Positions 8,271-17,312 of a stretch of 64,000 bases of DNA are shown one piece after another. How positions within the stretch are numbered: position 1 is the stretch's first letter; each line of letters begins with the position of its first letter. Source of the DNA: Alphaproteobacteria bacterium (lineage in GTDB: Bacteria > Pseudomonadota > Alphaproteobacteria > Sphingomonadales > Sphingomonadaceae); contig QBLU01000002.1 of the NCBI GenBank assembly GCA_003241875.1, positions 1-64,000 on the forward strand, written 5' to 3'. The notes beneath the pieces were generated by a model that saw only the letters and a program-made list of their open reading frames with translations, made no database searches and was not told the origin of the DNA. A program made the position numbers and the translations under genes.

Positions 8271-10517
8271 TCAATCTGCGGCGATTGCGCGCCGGATGCG
8301 CTCCGCGCTCAGCGGCATGGATCGCAGGCGCTGCCCGATCGCGCGGGTGACGGCATTCGCGAACGCCGCGGCGGCAGGCCCTTGGGATGCTTCGCCGGCC
8401 CCGAGAAACGGCAGGCTGGGGCGATCGATGACGTGCACCGCCATGCGATACGGCACCGCGTCGAAGCGTATCATCGGATAGCTGCTCCAGTCGAAAGCCG
8501 TGCGCCGCGCGGCGTCGAAGCGGACCTCCTCGTGCGCCGTCCAGCTGAGTGACTGCACGATGCCACCCTCGATCTGGTTTCGCAGTCCATTTGGGCTGAC
8601 CGTCTCCCCGGCATCAACCGCTGCCTCGGCGCGCAGCACGGTGGTGGCACCGGTTTCAGGCTCGATGCGCAGGTCGATCGCCACCGCACAATAGGCGCCG
8701 CTGTTCTTGTAGCGTGCAAAGCCAAGGCCCTGGCCGCGCCAACGCTCGGATGGTTGGCGGGCCCAGCCGAAGCGATCGGCAAGCGTGCGGATCACCGCGA
8801 TCGCGCGCGGGTCGGACAGGTGGCGGAGCCGGAACGCCACCGGGTCGCTGCCCGCCGCTGCCGCCAGTTCATCGATCATGCTTTCGATCGCGAAGACGTT
8901 CATATGCGCACCGAGGCCGCGCAGGGCCGACACGCGCACCGGCATCTGCGGCACGAACAGGCTCGTGATCGTCACGCGCGGCAGCGTGTAGAGCGGGATG
9001 GCGTTGCGATCGCCGCCGCCATTGGGCTGAGGGATTGCGCGGGGCGGTGATGGCGCAAAGCCCCGACCGACTTCCAGCCCGGCGAGCAGGTCGCCGGCCC
9101 GGGACGGGCGCGTGCTATGGGTGTTGCTCCAAACCGCATGCGTCCATTCAGCGATTTGTCCGTCGGCATCGAGACCCGCCGACAGTTCGGCCACCATCGC
9201 GGGCCCAAGCGGTTCCCAGCCATGTTCCTGCTCGCGCGTCCACATCAGCTTCACCGCCCGGCCGGGCACCGCGCGCGCGGCCAGGGCAGCGTCGGCCGCC
9301 ACGTCGTCGGCGCCGTTGTGGCCGTAGCAGCCGGCCCCCTCGCGGTGGATGCAGCGAACCCGCTCGAGCGGCAGGTCGAGCAGCTCGGCAAGTGCCGCGC
9401 GCAACGGATAGACGCCTTGGCTGTGTGTCCAGACGGTCATCATCCCATCCTGCCACAGCGCAACCGCACAAGATGGCCCGATCGCGCCGTGCATCAGATA
9501 GGGACGGTCATAGCGTGCCGTGATGTGCCGCACGGCAACGGGCGCGGCGGCATTGCGCTCCAGGATGACATCGGGCTCCGCCGGCAGCGCGCGAATGGCA
9601 TCGCGCAGGTCGCCGCCGGGCAAGGGGGCGCCGCTGCGCTTCCACGGCATGCGCCCGACTGTCAGCATGGCCTGTACCAGCGGCCACTCCCGCGGGCCGA
9701 GCATCGCGGCAAAATCGCCCGTGCGCACCAGGCGTTCGACGCCCGGCAGCCGGGCGATGGCATCGAAGTCGGGCGCCGTCAGCAGCGTCCCGTCGGCAGG
9801 CCCCCGGATGACGCGCGCATGCAGCATCCCCGGCATCGTCATGTCGTGGGCGTACGCCGCTGCGCCGGTCAGCTTGGGCGGAATATCCCGGCGCGGCCGG
9901 TCGCGGCCGATATGGTGGCGTACGCCGATGCGTTTGCGCACCACTTGCGGCCGCGCCTCGACATGCAGCGACAGCGACGCTGCCAGCTCGCCATAGGTCG
10001 CTCGCCGGCCATCGGACGCCAGCACGACGCCGTTGGCGGTCGAAAGCGTTTCGACCGCGACACCGAAGCGCCACGCCGCCCGTTCGGCGAGCAGATAGCG
10101 GACATTGGCCGCGGCATGGGCGATCGCGGTGCCACTGTTCTGAAGGGACTGGCTGCCCGAGGTAATCCCCTCGTTCGGCGTTCGCCCGGTATCGGCGGTG
10201 ACCAGCGACACGCACTCGAGCGACAAATCGAGCTCGTCGGCGGCGATCTGCAACAACGCGGTGCCGATGCCCTGTCCCAGCTCGGCCTTGCCGGTAAATA
10301 CGGTGGCGGCGCCATCGGGGGCGATACGGATCCAGGCATCGAGATGCGGGAACTCGGCCAGGCTGCCGGGCAGGCCGGGCGCGACTTCGGGCGGCGCGCC
10401 GGCCCCTTCGCCGCCGCCGGTGGTGCCGCCTTCCTGGCCGACGCTGCTGCCGGCCAGCGCGAAAAGCACCACCAGGCCGCCGCCCCGCAGCAGGTCACGC
10501 CGCGCAATGCCGCTCAT
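8271..10517 (-). CDS. Xanthine dehydrogenase-family molybdopterin-binding subunit (IorB/NicB-like), Tat-exported
   Basis: This 748-residue catalytic subunit belongs to the molybdenum hydroxylases that oxidise N-heterocycles or aldehydes with water as oxygen donor. The N-terminus MSGIARRDLLRGGGLVVLFALAG is a twin-arginine signal, so the holoenzyme should work in the periplasm. Family features include the GKAELGQGIGTALLQIAADEL segment and a C-terminal GAGEASQGPAAAAFANA loop carrying the expected catalytic Glu. The start at 10517 overlaps the stop of the [2Fe-2S] subunit as ATGA. It is most like isoquinoline 1-oxidoreductase beta-type subunits, but the substrate is undetermined. No XdhC-type maturation gene is nearby. 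Confidence 0.88.
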   Translation of the reverse strand: MSGIARRDLLRGGGLVVLFALAGSSVGQEGGTTGGGEGAGAPPEVAPGLPGSLAEFPHLDAWIRIAPDGAATVFTGKAELGQGIGTALLQIAADELDLSLECVSLVTADTGRTPNEGITSGSQSLQNSGTAIAHAAANVRYLLAERAAWRFGVAVETLSTANGVVLASDGRRATYGELAASLSLHVEARPQVVRKRIGVRHHIGRDRPRRDIPPKLTGAAAYAHDMTMPGMLHARVIRGPADGTLLTAPDFDAIARLPGVERLVRTGDFAAMLGPREWPLVQAMLTVGRMPWKRSGAPLPGGDLRDAIRALPAEPDVILERNAAAPVAVRHITARYDRPYLMHGAIGPSCAVALWQDGMMTVWTHSQGVYPLRAALAELLDLPLERVRCIHREGAGCYGHNGADDVAADAALAARAVPGRAVKLMWTREQEHGWEPLGPAMVAELSAGLDADGQIAEWTHAVWSNTHSTRPSRAGDLLAGLEVGRGFAPSPPRAIPQPNGGGDRNAIPLYTLPRVTITSLFVPQMPVRVSALRGLGAHMNVFAIESMIDELAAAAGSDPVAFRLRHLSDPRAIAVIRTLADRFGWARQPSERWRGQGLGFARYKNSGAYCAVAIDLRIEPETGATTVLRAEAAVDAGETVSPNGLRNQIEGGIVQSLSWTAHEEVRFDAARRTAFDWSSYPMIRFDAVPYRMAVHVIDRPSLPFLGAGEASQGPAAAAFANAVTRAIGQRLRSMPLSAERIRRAIAAD

Positions 10518-11005
10518 GACGCCGGCTCGGTCGGGTCGACGATGCCGCCGCCCATCGCCATGGCGGCGCGCCGGACCGCCCGCAGGATCCGCATGTGGGT
10601 GCCGCATCGGCACAGCGATGGCCGCATGGCGCTGCGCATCGAGGCTTCGGTCGGGCGGCTGTCGGCGCGCAACAAGGCTTCGGCGCGCGCGATCATGCCC
10701 GGGATGCAATAGCCGCATTGGGCAGCCTGCTCGTCAATGAACGCCTGTTGCACCACGCCCGGTGCCGCAGCGGTGCCCAGCCCTTCGACGGTGGTGACGG
10801 CGCGGCCGGCGAGCGCAGCCAGTGGGGTGATGCACGACTGCACCGCCTTGCCATCGACCAGCACCGTGCACGACCCGCACTGCCCGAGGCCACAGCCGAA
10901 CTTGGCGGCATGCAGCCCCAGTTCGTTGCGCAGGATATAGAGCAGCGGCTCGGCCGGGTCGCCGTCGAGCCGGTGGCGCGTGCCGTTGATCGTCAGCTCG
11001 ATCAT
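10514..11005 (-). CDS. [2Fe-2S] subunit of the molybdenum hydroxylase (IorA-like)
   Basis: This 163-residue protein carries electrons from the molybdenum subunit. It has a plant-type ferredoxin cluster site (Cys38, 43, 46, 58 in CGLGQCGSC...C) and a second, four-helix-bundle [2Fe-2S] site (Cys97, 100, 132, 134; CGYC...CRCG), the standard two-cluster layout. It lacks a signal peptide and probably crosses the membrane with its Tat-bearing partner. Both ends overlap neighbours by four bases. Confidence 0.93.
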   Translation of the reverse strand: MIELTINGTRHRLDGDPAEPLLYILRNELGLHAAKFGCGLGQCGSCTVLVDGKAVQSCITPLAALAGRAVTTVEGLGTAAAPGVVQQAFIDEQAAQCGYCIPGMIARAEALLRADSRPTEASMRSAMRPSLCRCGTHMRILRAVRRAAMAMGGGIVDPTEPAS

Positions 11006-12309
11006 TTGCTGCTCCCGTCACGCGCGTCGGCGACGGCCTGTTCGATGTCGCCCCAGTCCGGCCCCGACCCCCAGCGCGCCCGCATATAGGCGGTAATCGC
11101 GGCGATCTGGGCGTCGGTCAGCGTATCGGCATAGCCCGGCATATAGGGCCCATTGGGTTCGACCGGCGGTTCCAGCCCCTGCAGGATGATCTGCACGGTA
11201 TCGCGAGGATTGTCCTCGTGCAGCGGGCTGCCGAGCCGCAGATCGGGCCGCCCGGCCGCCATCATCGCCGCGCCGGGCTCGTGGCAGGCGGCACAGGCGC
11301 CGCGAAACAGCGCCGCCCCGGCCGGGTGGCGGCGGGCCGCCAAAGCCGCACGGTCGGGCAGCGCCGGCTCGGCGCGCGCGGCGGGCGCATCGCGCATCGT
11401 CCAGGCGTAGTAGGCGGCGAGTGCCCGCACATCACCCCCGGGCGTACGCGCCAGATTATGCGTCACCGGCCCCATCGGCCCGGCGGCGGCGGCATGGGCG
11501 GTGCTGAGCCCGGTGCGGAAATAGGCGTACAGGCGCTGGGTCGTCCAGGCGCGCACCGCCGGTGACGTGGCGTCGAGCGGCGGCGCATACCAGCCATCGG
11601 ACCAGCCGCCGGCATAGGCGCGGTCGCGCAGTTCCTGCTGCAGGATGCCGCGTGGGGAATGGCAGCTGCCGCAATGCGCCAGCCCCTCGCCCAGATAGCG
11701 ACCACGCTCCCACAGCTTGCCGAGCTGCGGTTGCGGCGCTTGTGGCGCGCGGCGTGGCAGCGCCAACAGCTTCCACCCCGCCAGCACCGGGCGCCAGCCG
11801 AGCGGCGGGACCAGCGTATTGGCCGGCGGCTCGGCGCGTACCGCGTCGCGCGTCATCAGGAAGGCGTAAAGCGCACGCAGGTCGGCCTCGCCGGTATGCC
11901 GCAGCCGATCATAGGGAAAGGCCGGATACAGGTGCGATCCGTCGCGCCCGACGCCTTCGCGCATCGATCGCGCAAAGGCCTCGTACGACCAGGTGCCGAT
12001 GCCGGTTTCGGGATCGGGGGTGATATTGCTGCCATGGATGGTCCCGAACGGCGTCCTGATCGGCGTGCCACCGGCGTACACCCGACCGCCCGAGACGGTG
12101 TGGCAGCTGGCGCAATTGCCGATCCGCGCCAGTGCCGCGCCGCTCGCGACCTGGCGACGGTCGAAACGCGCCGGGTCGGGACGTTCGATGGCGGCAATGG
12201 CGGGCTCGCGTGCCCAGACGGTGAAGACGAGCAGCGCCGCCGCGACCGCCAGCGCCATCAGGCCGAGAATGCGGCGCCAACGCCGGCTGGAAGACGGCTT
12301 AGCGACCAT
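11002..12309 (-). CDS. Membrane-anchored three-haem cytochrome c, electron acceptor of the molybdenum hydroxylase
   Basis: This 435-residue protein has an N-terminal membrane anchor (residues ~13-33) followed by three class I cytochrome c modules with CxxCH sites: CASCH at 66-70, CGSCH near 215 and CAACH near 340. Such cytochromes accept electrons from IorAB/NicAB-type hydroxylases and from periplasmic alcohol or aldehyde dehydrogenases and pass them to the respiratory chain. Position between the amidohydrolase and the [2Fe-2S] subunit, with overlaps of 11 and 4 bases, places it in this complex. Confidence 0.92.
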   Translation of the reverse strand: MVAKPSSSRRWRRILGLMALAVAAALLVFTVWAREPAIAAIERPDPARFDRRQVASGAALARIGNCASCHTVSGGRVYAGGTPIRTPFGTIHGSNITPDPETGIGTWSYEAFARSMREGVGRDGSHLYPAFPYDRLRHTGEADLRALYAFLMTRDAVRAEPPANTLVPPLGWRPVLAGWKLLALPRRAPQAPQPQLGKLWERGRYLGEGLAHCGSCHSPRGILQQELRDRAYAGGWSDGWYAPPLDATSPAVRAWTTQRLYAYFRTGLSTAHAAAAGPMGPVTHNLARTPGGDVRALAAYYAWTMRDAPAARAEPALPDRAALAARRHPAGAALFRGACAACHEPGAAMMAAGRPDLRLGSPLHEDNPRDTVQIILQGLEPPVEPNGPYMPGYADTLTDAQIAAITAYMRARWGSGPDWGDIEQAVADARDGSSK

Positions 12310-13702
12310 CGCGGAGCAATCGGGCGCTCGTCTCCGCCACCGCGCTTGCGAGCGCCGAACGGTCGATCCGCGTCAGCTGGCCATCGCGCTTCAGGATGGT
12401 GCCATCGACCATCACCAGCGCGATATCCGACGGCCGGACCGATCGCAGGATTGTCGTCGCCGGATCGGCACGCGGCTGCAGCGACAAGGCATCGCGGCGG
12501 ATGACGATCAGGTCGGCGCGCTTGCCAGGTGCCAGCGTCCCGGTGCTGCCGCCCAGCCCGAGCGACGTCGCCCCTTCGCGGGTGCCGATCGCCAGCGCAT
12601 CGAGCGGCGGCATCGCCATCTCGTCGCCCGCTTGTGCATTGGCGAGCCCCTGGATCATCCGCAGTTCGCGCAAGAGGTCGGCCGGGCCGACCAGCGCCGG
12701 CGTATCGACCGAAGCGCCGATGGCGACGCCGGCCTGCCGCAGCGCCGATACGGGCGGCACGCCGAAGCCTGCCGCGAATTCGGACGAGGGTGCGAGCGAG
12801 ACGCTGGCGCCGCTGCGGGCGACCGCTTCGATCTCGTCGGCTTCGGCGTTGACTGCATGGACCAGCTGCACGTCCCGGTCGAGCAGACGCCGTTCGGCCA
12901 GCTGCCGGATATGCCCGCGGTTGGCGGCACTGTTGTTGGCGTGGACGCTGACCGGCAGCCCCCGGTCACGGGCGAGGGCCAGGTCGGCGCGCCAGACGGC
13001 CTCGGGCACCGCGGACGGACGGCCATCGACGGTTGCCAGCACGCCGCGCCAGCCAAGCCCGAGCGTCAGCCGCCCGTCGGCGGACCATTCGTCCCACCCG
13101 TCGTGGAGCCGGGTGAAGTCGGCTGCATCCAGCGGCCGGTCGAATGGCGTCTCGCGGGTCGCGCCATAGGAAAAGCGCGCGCGCAGGCCGCTGTCCTGCA
13201 AGCCCGCCAGCGCCGCGCGGGCATGCGCCGGGCTGCGGATGTTGTGGCACCAGTCGTGCACCGTCGTGATGCCGTGATCGATGGCGTCGGCGGCGGCCAG
13301 CCTGGCCGCGAGCCGCATTTCCGCCGGACCGAAACGCTGCCCAAGCAGACCGGTCATCGCGAAGTAACCGCTGGCATCGCTGCTGTTGTCGGCAAGATTG
13401 CGCAGCAACGTCGTCCAGACATGCCAATGGGTATCAACCAGCCCCGGCATCACGATCGCCCCGGGCGCATCGATACGGATTGCTGCCGGTGCCGCGATCG
13501 CCTTGCCGATTGCCACGATTTTATGGTCGCGCACATGCACATCATGATCGATCAGCGCGGTCGTGCCGGGCATCATGGTAAGCACCGTCGCACCGCGAAT
13601 GAGGTACTCTGCGGGGCGCGATCGCGCGGCAACAGGGCGCGCCGGCACCGCAGCCGACGCCGCCATCGCCACCAGCAACGCGCGTCGAGAAGGCTGAAAC
13701 AT
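12299..13702 (-). CDS. Exported amidohydrolase (chlorohydrolase/deaminase-like), first gene of the molybdenum hydroxylase operon
   Basis: This 467-residue TIM-barrel metal-dependent hydrolase has the HxH motif in GLVDTHWHVW, a His in SVHANNSAANRGH, a His in QLVHAVN and the catalytic-type Asp in GASVDTPAL. It matches the guanine deaminase/8-oxoguanine deaminase/TrzN branch of amidohydrolases. The start at 13702 gives a secretion signal (MFQPSRRALLVAMAASAAVPARPVAA) with a possible twin-Arg; more upstream in-frame sequence is low quality. It overlaps the cytochrome gene by 11 bases. Together the operon suggests hydroxylation plus hydrolytic deamination of an N-heterocycle outside the cytoplasm. 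The substrate is inference. Confidence 0.82.
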   Translation of the reverse strand: MFQPSRRALLVAMAASAAVPARPVAARSRPAEYLIRGATVLTMMPGTTALIDHDVHVRDHKIVAIGKAIAAPAAIRIDAPGAIVMPGLVDTHWHVWTTLLRNLADNSSDASGYFAMTGLLGQRFGPAEMRLAARLAAADAIDHGITTVHDWCHNIRSPAHARAALAGLQDSGLRARFSYGATRETPFDRPLDAADFTRLHDGWDEWSADGRLTLGLGWRGVLATVDGRPSAVPEAVWRADLALARDRGLPVSVHANNSAANRGHIRQLAERRLLDRDVQLVHAVNAEADEIEAVARSGASVSLAPSSEFAAGFGVPPVSALRQAGVAIGASVDTPALVGPADLLRELRMIQGLANAQAGDEMAMPPLDALAIGTREGATSLGLGGSTGTLAPGKRADLIVIRRDALSLQPRADPATTILRSVRPSDIALVMVDGTILKRDGQLTRIDRSALASAVAETSARLLRDGR

Positions 13703-13925
13703 GTGTGGCAGGCGAGAATACTCGTCGGCTTGAGGCGAACCCGCGGTGTTCGGGTCGTGAGTGCCAACGTGAGAGAGCGCCAAGGCGTTCCGGAAAATGA
13801 GACCAGCGGGTGGTGCTGAAGGGTCGCGCCGGGAGCGTGGTGGAAACGCGCTATCTGCTGTACACGACCGAGAAGCCATGAGTCATGGCGGATCCCGGTG
13901 CGTCCACCACCCCCTGCCCTGCTTG

Positions 13926-15674
13926 CTAGCGGCGGACGATCTCGTTGTGGGCCGCACCCGCCGGCATCATCGGGAAGCAGTTTTCGTCCTGCACGACCCG
14001 GCAATCGACGAGCACCGGGCCGGGCGTTTCGAGCATTTCGCGGATGCCGGCATCGAGTCCCGCCGGCGTGTCGATGCGTAGGCCGGTCCAGCCATAGGCG
14101 CGGGCGAGTTGCACGAAATCGGGCAGCGCCTCGGCATAGCTTTGTGAATGGCGACCGCCGTGATGACGGTCCTGCCACTGCCGGACCATGCCCATCCGCT
14201 CGTTGTTGACGATGAACAGCTTGACCGGCAGTCGGTACTGGGTGGCGGTGGCGAGTTCCTGGATGTTCATCTGGATCGACGCCTCGCCGGCGATGTCGAT
14301 GACCAGCGCGTCGGGGTGGGCAATCTGGGCGCCGATGGCAGCGGGGAGGCCATAGCCCATGGTGCCGAGCCCGCCGGACGTCAGCCAGCGGCCCGGGGCA
14401 TCGAAGCCGCAATACTGGGCCGCCCACATCTGGTGCTGGCCGACCTCGGTCGCGATGATCGGATCATGGGGGCGGGCGAGCGCAAAGAGCCGGCTGATGG
14501 CGTGCTGCGGGACGATGGCGTCGGCGCGCTGGGGGTACGCCAGGCAGTTTTCCGAGCGCCAGTGCGCGATCTGGCGCCACCAGTCGCCGAGCGCAGGAGC
14601 TGGCTGGCCGGCGAGCGCATCGCACAGCGCCTCCAGGGCTGCGGTACAATCGCCGGCGATGGCGACCTCGACGGGGATGATCTTGCCGATCTGGCTGGGA
14701 TCGATGTCGATGTGGATGATGCGCGCGCCGGGCGCAAAGCCGTCGACACGCCCGGTGACGCGATCGTCGAAGCGGGCGCCGACGCACAGCATGACGTCGC
14801 AGCCGTGCATGGCGAGATTGGCCTCCAGCGTGCCGTGCATGCCGGGCATGCCAAGCCATTGCGGGTCACTGGCGGGAAAGGCGCCGAGGCCGAGCAGCGT
14901 CGAGGTGACGGGCGCGCCGGTGAGCCGTGCCAGCCGCCGCAGCGCCAGGCTGGCGGCGGGGCCCGAGTTGATCACGCCGCCGCCGGAGTAAAGGATCGGC
15001 CGCTTGGCATTCATGAGCAGCCGGGCCGCGGCGGCGATGGCCGGCGGATCGACGTGCGGGCGTGGCGGCAGGGTGAAGCGGGGTAGCGACGCCTCGAAAC
15101 AGGCTGCATCGCCGGACGCCGACTGGATATCCTTAGGCAGGTCGAGCAGCACCGGGCCGGGGCGGCCCTGGGTGGCCATGGCGATCGCGCGGCGCAGCAG
15201 GGGCCCGAGCGCGCCGGGGCTGTCGACGCCGACATTATACTTGGTGGCGGCGCGCGACATCGACAGGATGTTGGCTTCCTGGAAGGCATCGGTGCCCTGC
15301 AGGGGCCGCGCAACCTGGCCGGCGATGCACAGCACCGGGATCGAATCGGCGAGCGCATCGGCGAGGCCGGTCAGGCAGTTGGTGACGCCGGGACCCGAAG
15401 TGGCGAACACCACGCCGAGCCGCCCGGAGGCGCGGGCATAGCCCTCCGCCGCGTGCACCGCCGCCTGTTCGTGGCGGACGAGGACGTGGCGAATGCGGTC
15501 CTGCCGGTGGAGAGCATCATAGAGCGGCAGGACGGCACCGCCGGGATAGCCAAAGACGGTATCGACGCCGGCGTCGGCGAGGATCGCCAGCAGATGGTCC
15601 GCGCCCGACAGTTCGGGCATCGGCGCCAAGGCGCTTGCGGGCATCGGCGCCAGGGCGCTTGCGGGCGCCGTCAC
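13926..15674 (-). CDS. ilvG: Acetolactate synthase large (catalytic) subunit
   Basis: This 582-residue ThDP enzyme makes acetolactate or acetohydroxybutyrate for branched-chain amino acid synthesis. It has the N-terminal PYR-domain Glu in [19 protein letters not shown], a central FAD-type domain and the C-terminal Pyr-phosphate domain. The metal-binding motif reads [13 protein letters not shown] where GDG or GDA is usual, so Glu stands in for Asp; [12 protein letters not shown] follows normally. The GTG at 15674 overlaps the small-subunit stop as GTGA, typical of ilvGM coupling. The first residues contain a duplicated ASALAPMP. Named ilvG because of the short ACT partner. Confidence 0.93.
   Translation of the reverse strand: MTAPASALAPMPASALAPMPELSGADHLLAILADAGVDTVFGYPGGAVLPLYDALHRQDRIRHVLVRHEQAAVHAAEGYARASGRLGVVFATSGPGVTNCLTGLADALADSIPVLCIAGQVARPLQGTDAFQEANILSMSRAATKYNVGVDSPGALGPLLRRAIAMATQGRPGPVLLDLPKDIQSASGDAACFEASLPRFTLPPRPHVDPPAIAAAARLLMNAKRPILYSGGGVINSGPAASLALRRLARLTGAPVTSTLLGLGAFPASDPQWLGMPGMHGTLEANLAMHGCDVMLCVGARFDDRVTGRVDGFAPGARIIHIDIDPSQIGKIIPVEVAIAGDCTAALEALCDALAGQPAPALGDWWRQIAHWRSENCLAYPQRADAIVPQHAISRLFALARPHDPIIATEVGQHQMWAAQYCGFDAPGRWLTSGGLGTMGYGLPAAIGAQIAHPDALVIDIAGEASIQMNIQELATATQYRLPVKLFIVNNERMGMVRQWQDRHHGGRHSQSYAEALPDFVQLARAYGWTGLRIDTPAGLDAGIREMLETPGPVLVDCRVVQDENCFPMMPAGAAHNEIVRR
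15616..15663 (-). repeat. In-frame 24-bp tandem duplication at the start of ilvG
   Basis: Two adjacent 24-bp units (15616-15639 and 15640-15663) differ at one base. On the coding strand each encodes ASALAPMP, giving the N-terminus [24 protein letters not shown]. The duplication lies before the folded domain and leaves the frame open. Each unit also supplies an internal Met codon, so alternative starts are possible. Confidence 0.85.
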
Positions 15675-15919
15675 GGCCGCGGCGCCATGCTGACGGCGCG
15701 CATCCCGGGCAGCTGGCGCAGGCGGGCCAGCAGGTTGGCCGAGAGGTCGGCATCGGCGCCGAAGTCGAGCGCGAAGCGGATGCCGTGCGCCTGCCAGTCG
15801 ATCGTCAGCCGCTCGGGCAGGCGGCGCTGCACGGTCAGCAGGTCGAGCAGCCGGGCGGCGACGCCGGCGTCGAGATCGCTTTCGAGATGCAGCATGGTGG
15901 CGGGGGCGGTGATGGTCAT
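15671..15919 (-). CDS. ilvM: Acetolactate synthase small regulatory subunit (IlvM-like ACT domain)
   Basis: This 82-residue protein is about the length of enterobacterial IlvM (near 87 residues) rather than the ~160 residues of IlvH/IlvN. It forms one ACT-like domain ([34 protein letters not shown]). It should stabilise and regulate the ilvG product. It lies directly upstream of ilvG with a GTGA overlap and is divergent from an Lrp-family gene. Confidence 0.8.
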   Translation of the reverse strand: MTITAPATMLHLESDLDAGVAARLLDLLTVQRRLPERLTIDWQAHGIRFALDFGADADLSANLLARLRQLPGMRAVSMAPRP

Positions 15920-15997
15920 GGCGGACTCCGTATCCGCGCGGTTCTACGGCGTCAGGCGCGCGGAAACTCACCTATCTTTGCAGCTTGTAGTGGCAAT

Positions 15998-16024
15998 GGC
16001 GGCGAGATTGCCTCATTCTCCGCC
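15998..16024. promoter_or_regulatory. Candidate Lrp-type operator between ilvM and the Lrp-like gene
   Basis: A 27-bp interrupted inverted repeat (outer arms GGCGG at 15998-16002 and CCGCC at 16020-16024, with partly matching interior) ends four bases before the Lrp-family start at 16028. Lrp/AsnC proteins commonly autoregulate and control a divergent neighbour, so this is a plausible shared site. The match is imperfect. Confidence 0.35.
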
Positions 16025-16027
16025 GTT

Positions 16028-16510
16028 ATGAGCAACAAATTACCTGCCGTTAAACTCGACCGCCATGAACGGCGCATCCTCGAGCTGCTGCAGGCCGACG
16101 CCAGCCTGTCGAATGCCGAGCTCGCCGAGCAGGTCGGCCTGTCGCCGACGCCGTGCTGGCGCCGTGTGCAACGGCTGCGTGAGCTCGGCGTCATCCGGCA
16201 GCAGGTCGTGCTGCTCGACCGGCGGATGATCGGGCTCAATGCGCAGGTCTTTGCGCAGGTGAAGCTCAACGCCCATGGCCGCCAGCATCTCGACGAGTTC
16301 AGCGCGGCGATCCGCGACTTTCCGGAGGTGCTGGAAGCCTATGTAATGATGGGGTCGGTCGATTTCCTGCTGCGGATCGTGGCGGCCGACATCGAGGCCT
16401 ATGAGCGCTTCTTTTTCGACCGGTTGAGTCGGGTGCCCGGCATTCAGGAAATCAATTCGACGGTGGCCCTGTCGGAGATCAAGGCGACGACGGCGCTACC
16501 ACTGGTTTAA
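16028..16510 (+). CDS. Lrp/AsnC-family transcriptional regulator
   Basis: This 160-residue protein has the standard layout: an N-terminal winged helix-turn-helix (RHERRILELLQADASLSNAELAEQVGLSPTPCWRRVQRL) and a C-terminal RAM/ACT ligand domain (VFAQVKLNAHG...VMMGSVDFLLRIVAADIEAYERFF). It is divergent from ilvM-ilvG, which suggests it senses a branched-chain or related amino acid and controls acetolactate synthase. The ATG at 16028 was preferred because the protein then begins MSNKLPAVKLDRHERRIL as in the family. Confidence 0.93.
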   Translation: MSNKLPAVKLDRHERRILELLQADASLSNAELAEQVGLSPTPCWRRVQRLRELGVIRQQVVLLDRRMIGLNAQVFAQVKLNAHGRQHLDEFSAAIRDFPEVLEAYVMMGSVDFLLRIVAADIEAYERFFFDRLSRVPGIQEINSTVALSEIKATTALPLV

Positions 16511-16550
16511 GGTCTGGGAGCGGGCCGGTGCCGACTAACCCGACAAAGTG

Positions 16551-17174
16551 TCAGGCGTGCAGGCTCATCAGCGAATCAATCAGACCTTCGTCGGCACTGG
16601 AGCAGACGCCGAGCACCAGCGCCTCGTTGAAGCCGTCGGCGACGACATAGGCGTGGCCCATCGAAGAATCGAGGTAGATGCCCTCGCCGGCGTCGAGGGC
16701 GACGGGATCGTAGAATTCTGAATGGACCTCGATCTTGCCCTCGATGACATAGATGAATTCCTCGCCCTGGTGGCGGACGAGGTCACCGAACTCGCTGGCG
16801 CTCTTGGCGCGGATGCGGGTGATGATCGGGATCATCCGCTTGTGGCGCAGGTCGGTGCAAAGATAGCTGTAGTCATAGTTGGGCGTGACGACACGGACCG
16901 CCCGGTCCATCGTGCCTATGCTGCGGCGGCCGGTGACCTGCGGCGTGCTCTCCTCGCCGCCCTCGGCGAACAGTTCCGACATGCGGATGTCGAGGCGCCG
17001 GCTGAGCTGCTGCAGCTTGTCATAGGTCAGCGTCAGCCGGTCATGCTCGACCTTCGACAGCGTCGAGACCGGGATGCCCGACTTGCCGCTCATTTCCTTC
17101 AACGTCCAGCCATTGCGGGCGCGGATTCCGCGCAGCAGCGCGCCCAGCGTCGGTGGTGTCGAGTGCTCGGGCAT
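16551..17174 (-). CDS. XRE-family regulator with C-terminal cupin sensor; likely controller of the D-peptide island
   Basis: This 207-residue protein has a helix-turn-helix at about 13-68 (LGALLRGIRARNGWTLKEMSGKSGIPVSTLSKVEHDRLTLTYDKL) and a cupin at about 130-195 (HQGEEFIYVIEGKIEVHSEFYDPVALDAGEGIYLDSSMGHAYV). This class senses small molecules through the cupin. The ATG at 17174 follows GGGAG with a five-base gap; another ATG 12 bases upstream lacks a site. It is divergent from the peptide-catabolic operon. The repeated element at 17194 lies 20 bp from its own start, so autoregulation is likely. Control of the four repeated sites is inference. Confidence 0.88.
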   Translation of the reverse strand: MPEHSTPPTLGALLRGIRARNGWTLKEMSGKSGIPVSTLSKVEHDRLTLTYDKLQQLSRRLDIRMSELFAEGGEESTPQVTGRRSIGTMDRAVRVVTPNYDYSYLCTDLRHKRMIPIITRIRAKSASEFGDLVRHQGEEFIYVIEGKIEVHSEFYDPVALDAGEGIYLDSSMGHAYVVADGFNEALVLGVCSSADEGLIDSLMSLHA

Positions 17175-17193
17175 CAAGGCTCCCATAAGACGA

Positions 17194-17222
17194 TTGACAA
17201 TTCTCTGATCAGGATCACTATG
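17194..17222 (+). promoter_or_regulatory. Promoter/operator copy 1 of the island-wide element
   Basis: TTGACA (17194-17199) is a near-consensus -35 box, followed by TTCTCTGATCAGGAT with the palindromic core CTGATCAG (17204-17211) and a weak -10 candidate around 17217-17222. The start codon of the first serine hydrolase is at 17313. The same TTGAC-nn-TTCTCTG layout recurs upstream of dgcN, the TonB gene and the second dipeptidase. Confidence 0.65.
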
Positions 17223-17312
17223 TCCGGAATAAGCTAACACCGCTGGGCATATACCTAGGCGGTTGAGCGACGTGCTGCAAGTTTGCAACGCGGATCGATC
17301 AGGGAGACTGGG

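Noticed and set aside
8202-8350. Frame reading MQAIPVLQQVYQRDGLALVVCEQ, considered as a gene remnant
   Set aside because: It is short, runs into the antisense of the molybdopterin subunit gene and matches no family I recognise.
13703-13925. Possible N-terminal extension of the amidohydrolase upstream of 13702
   Set aside because: The extra residues are low-complexity and Arg/Pro-rich, and starting at 13702 gives a normal signal peptide.
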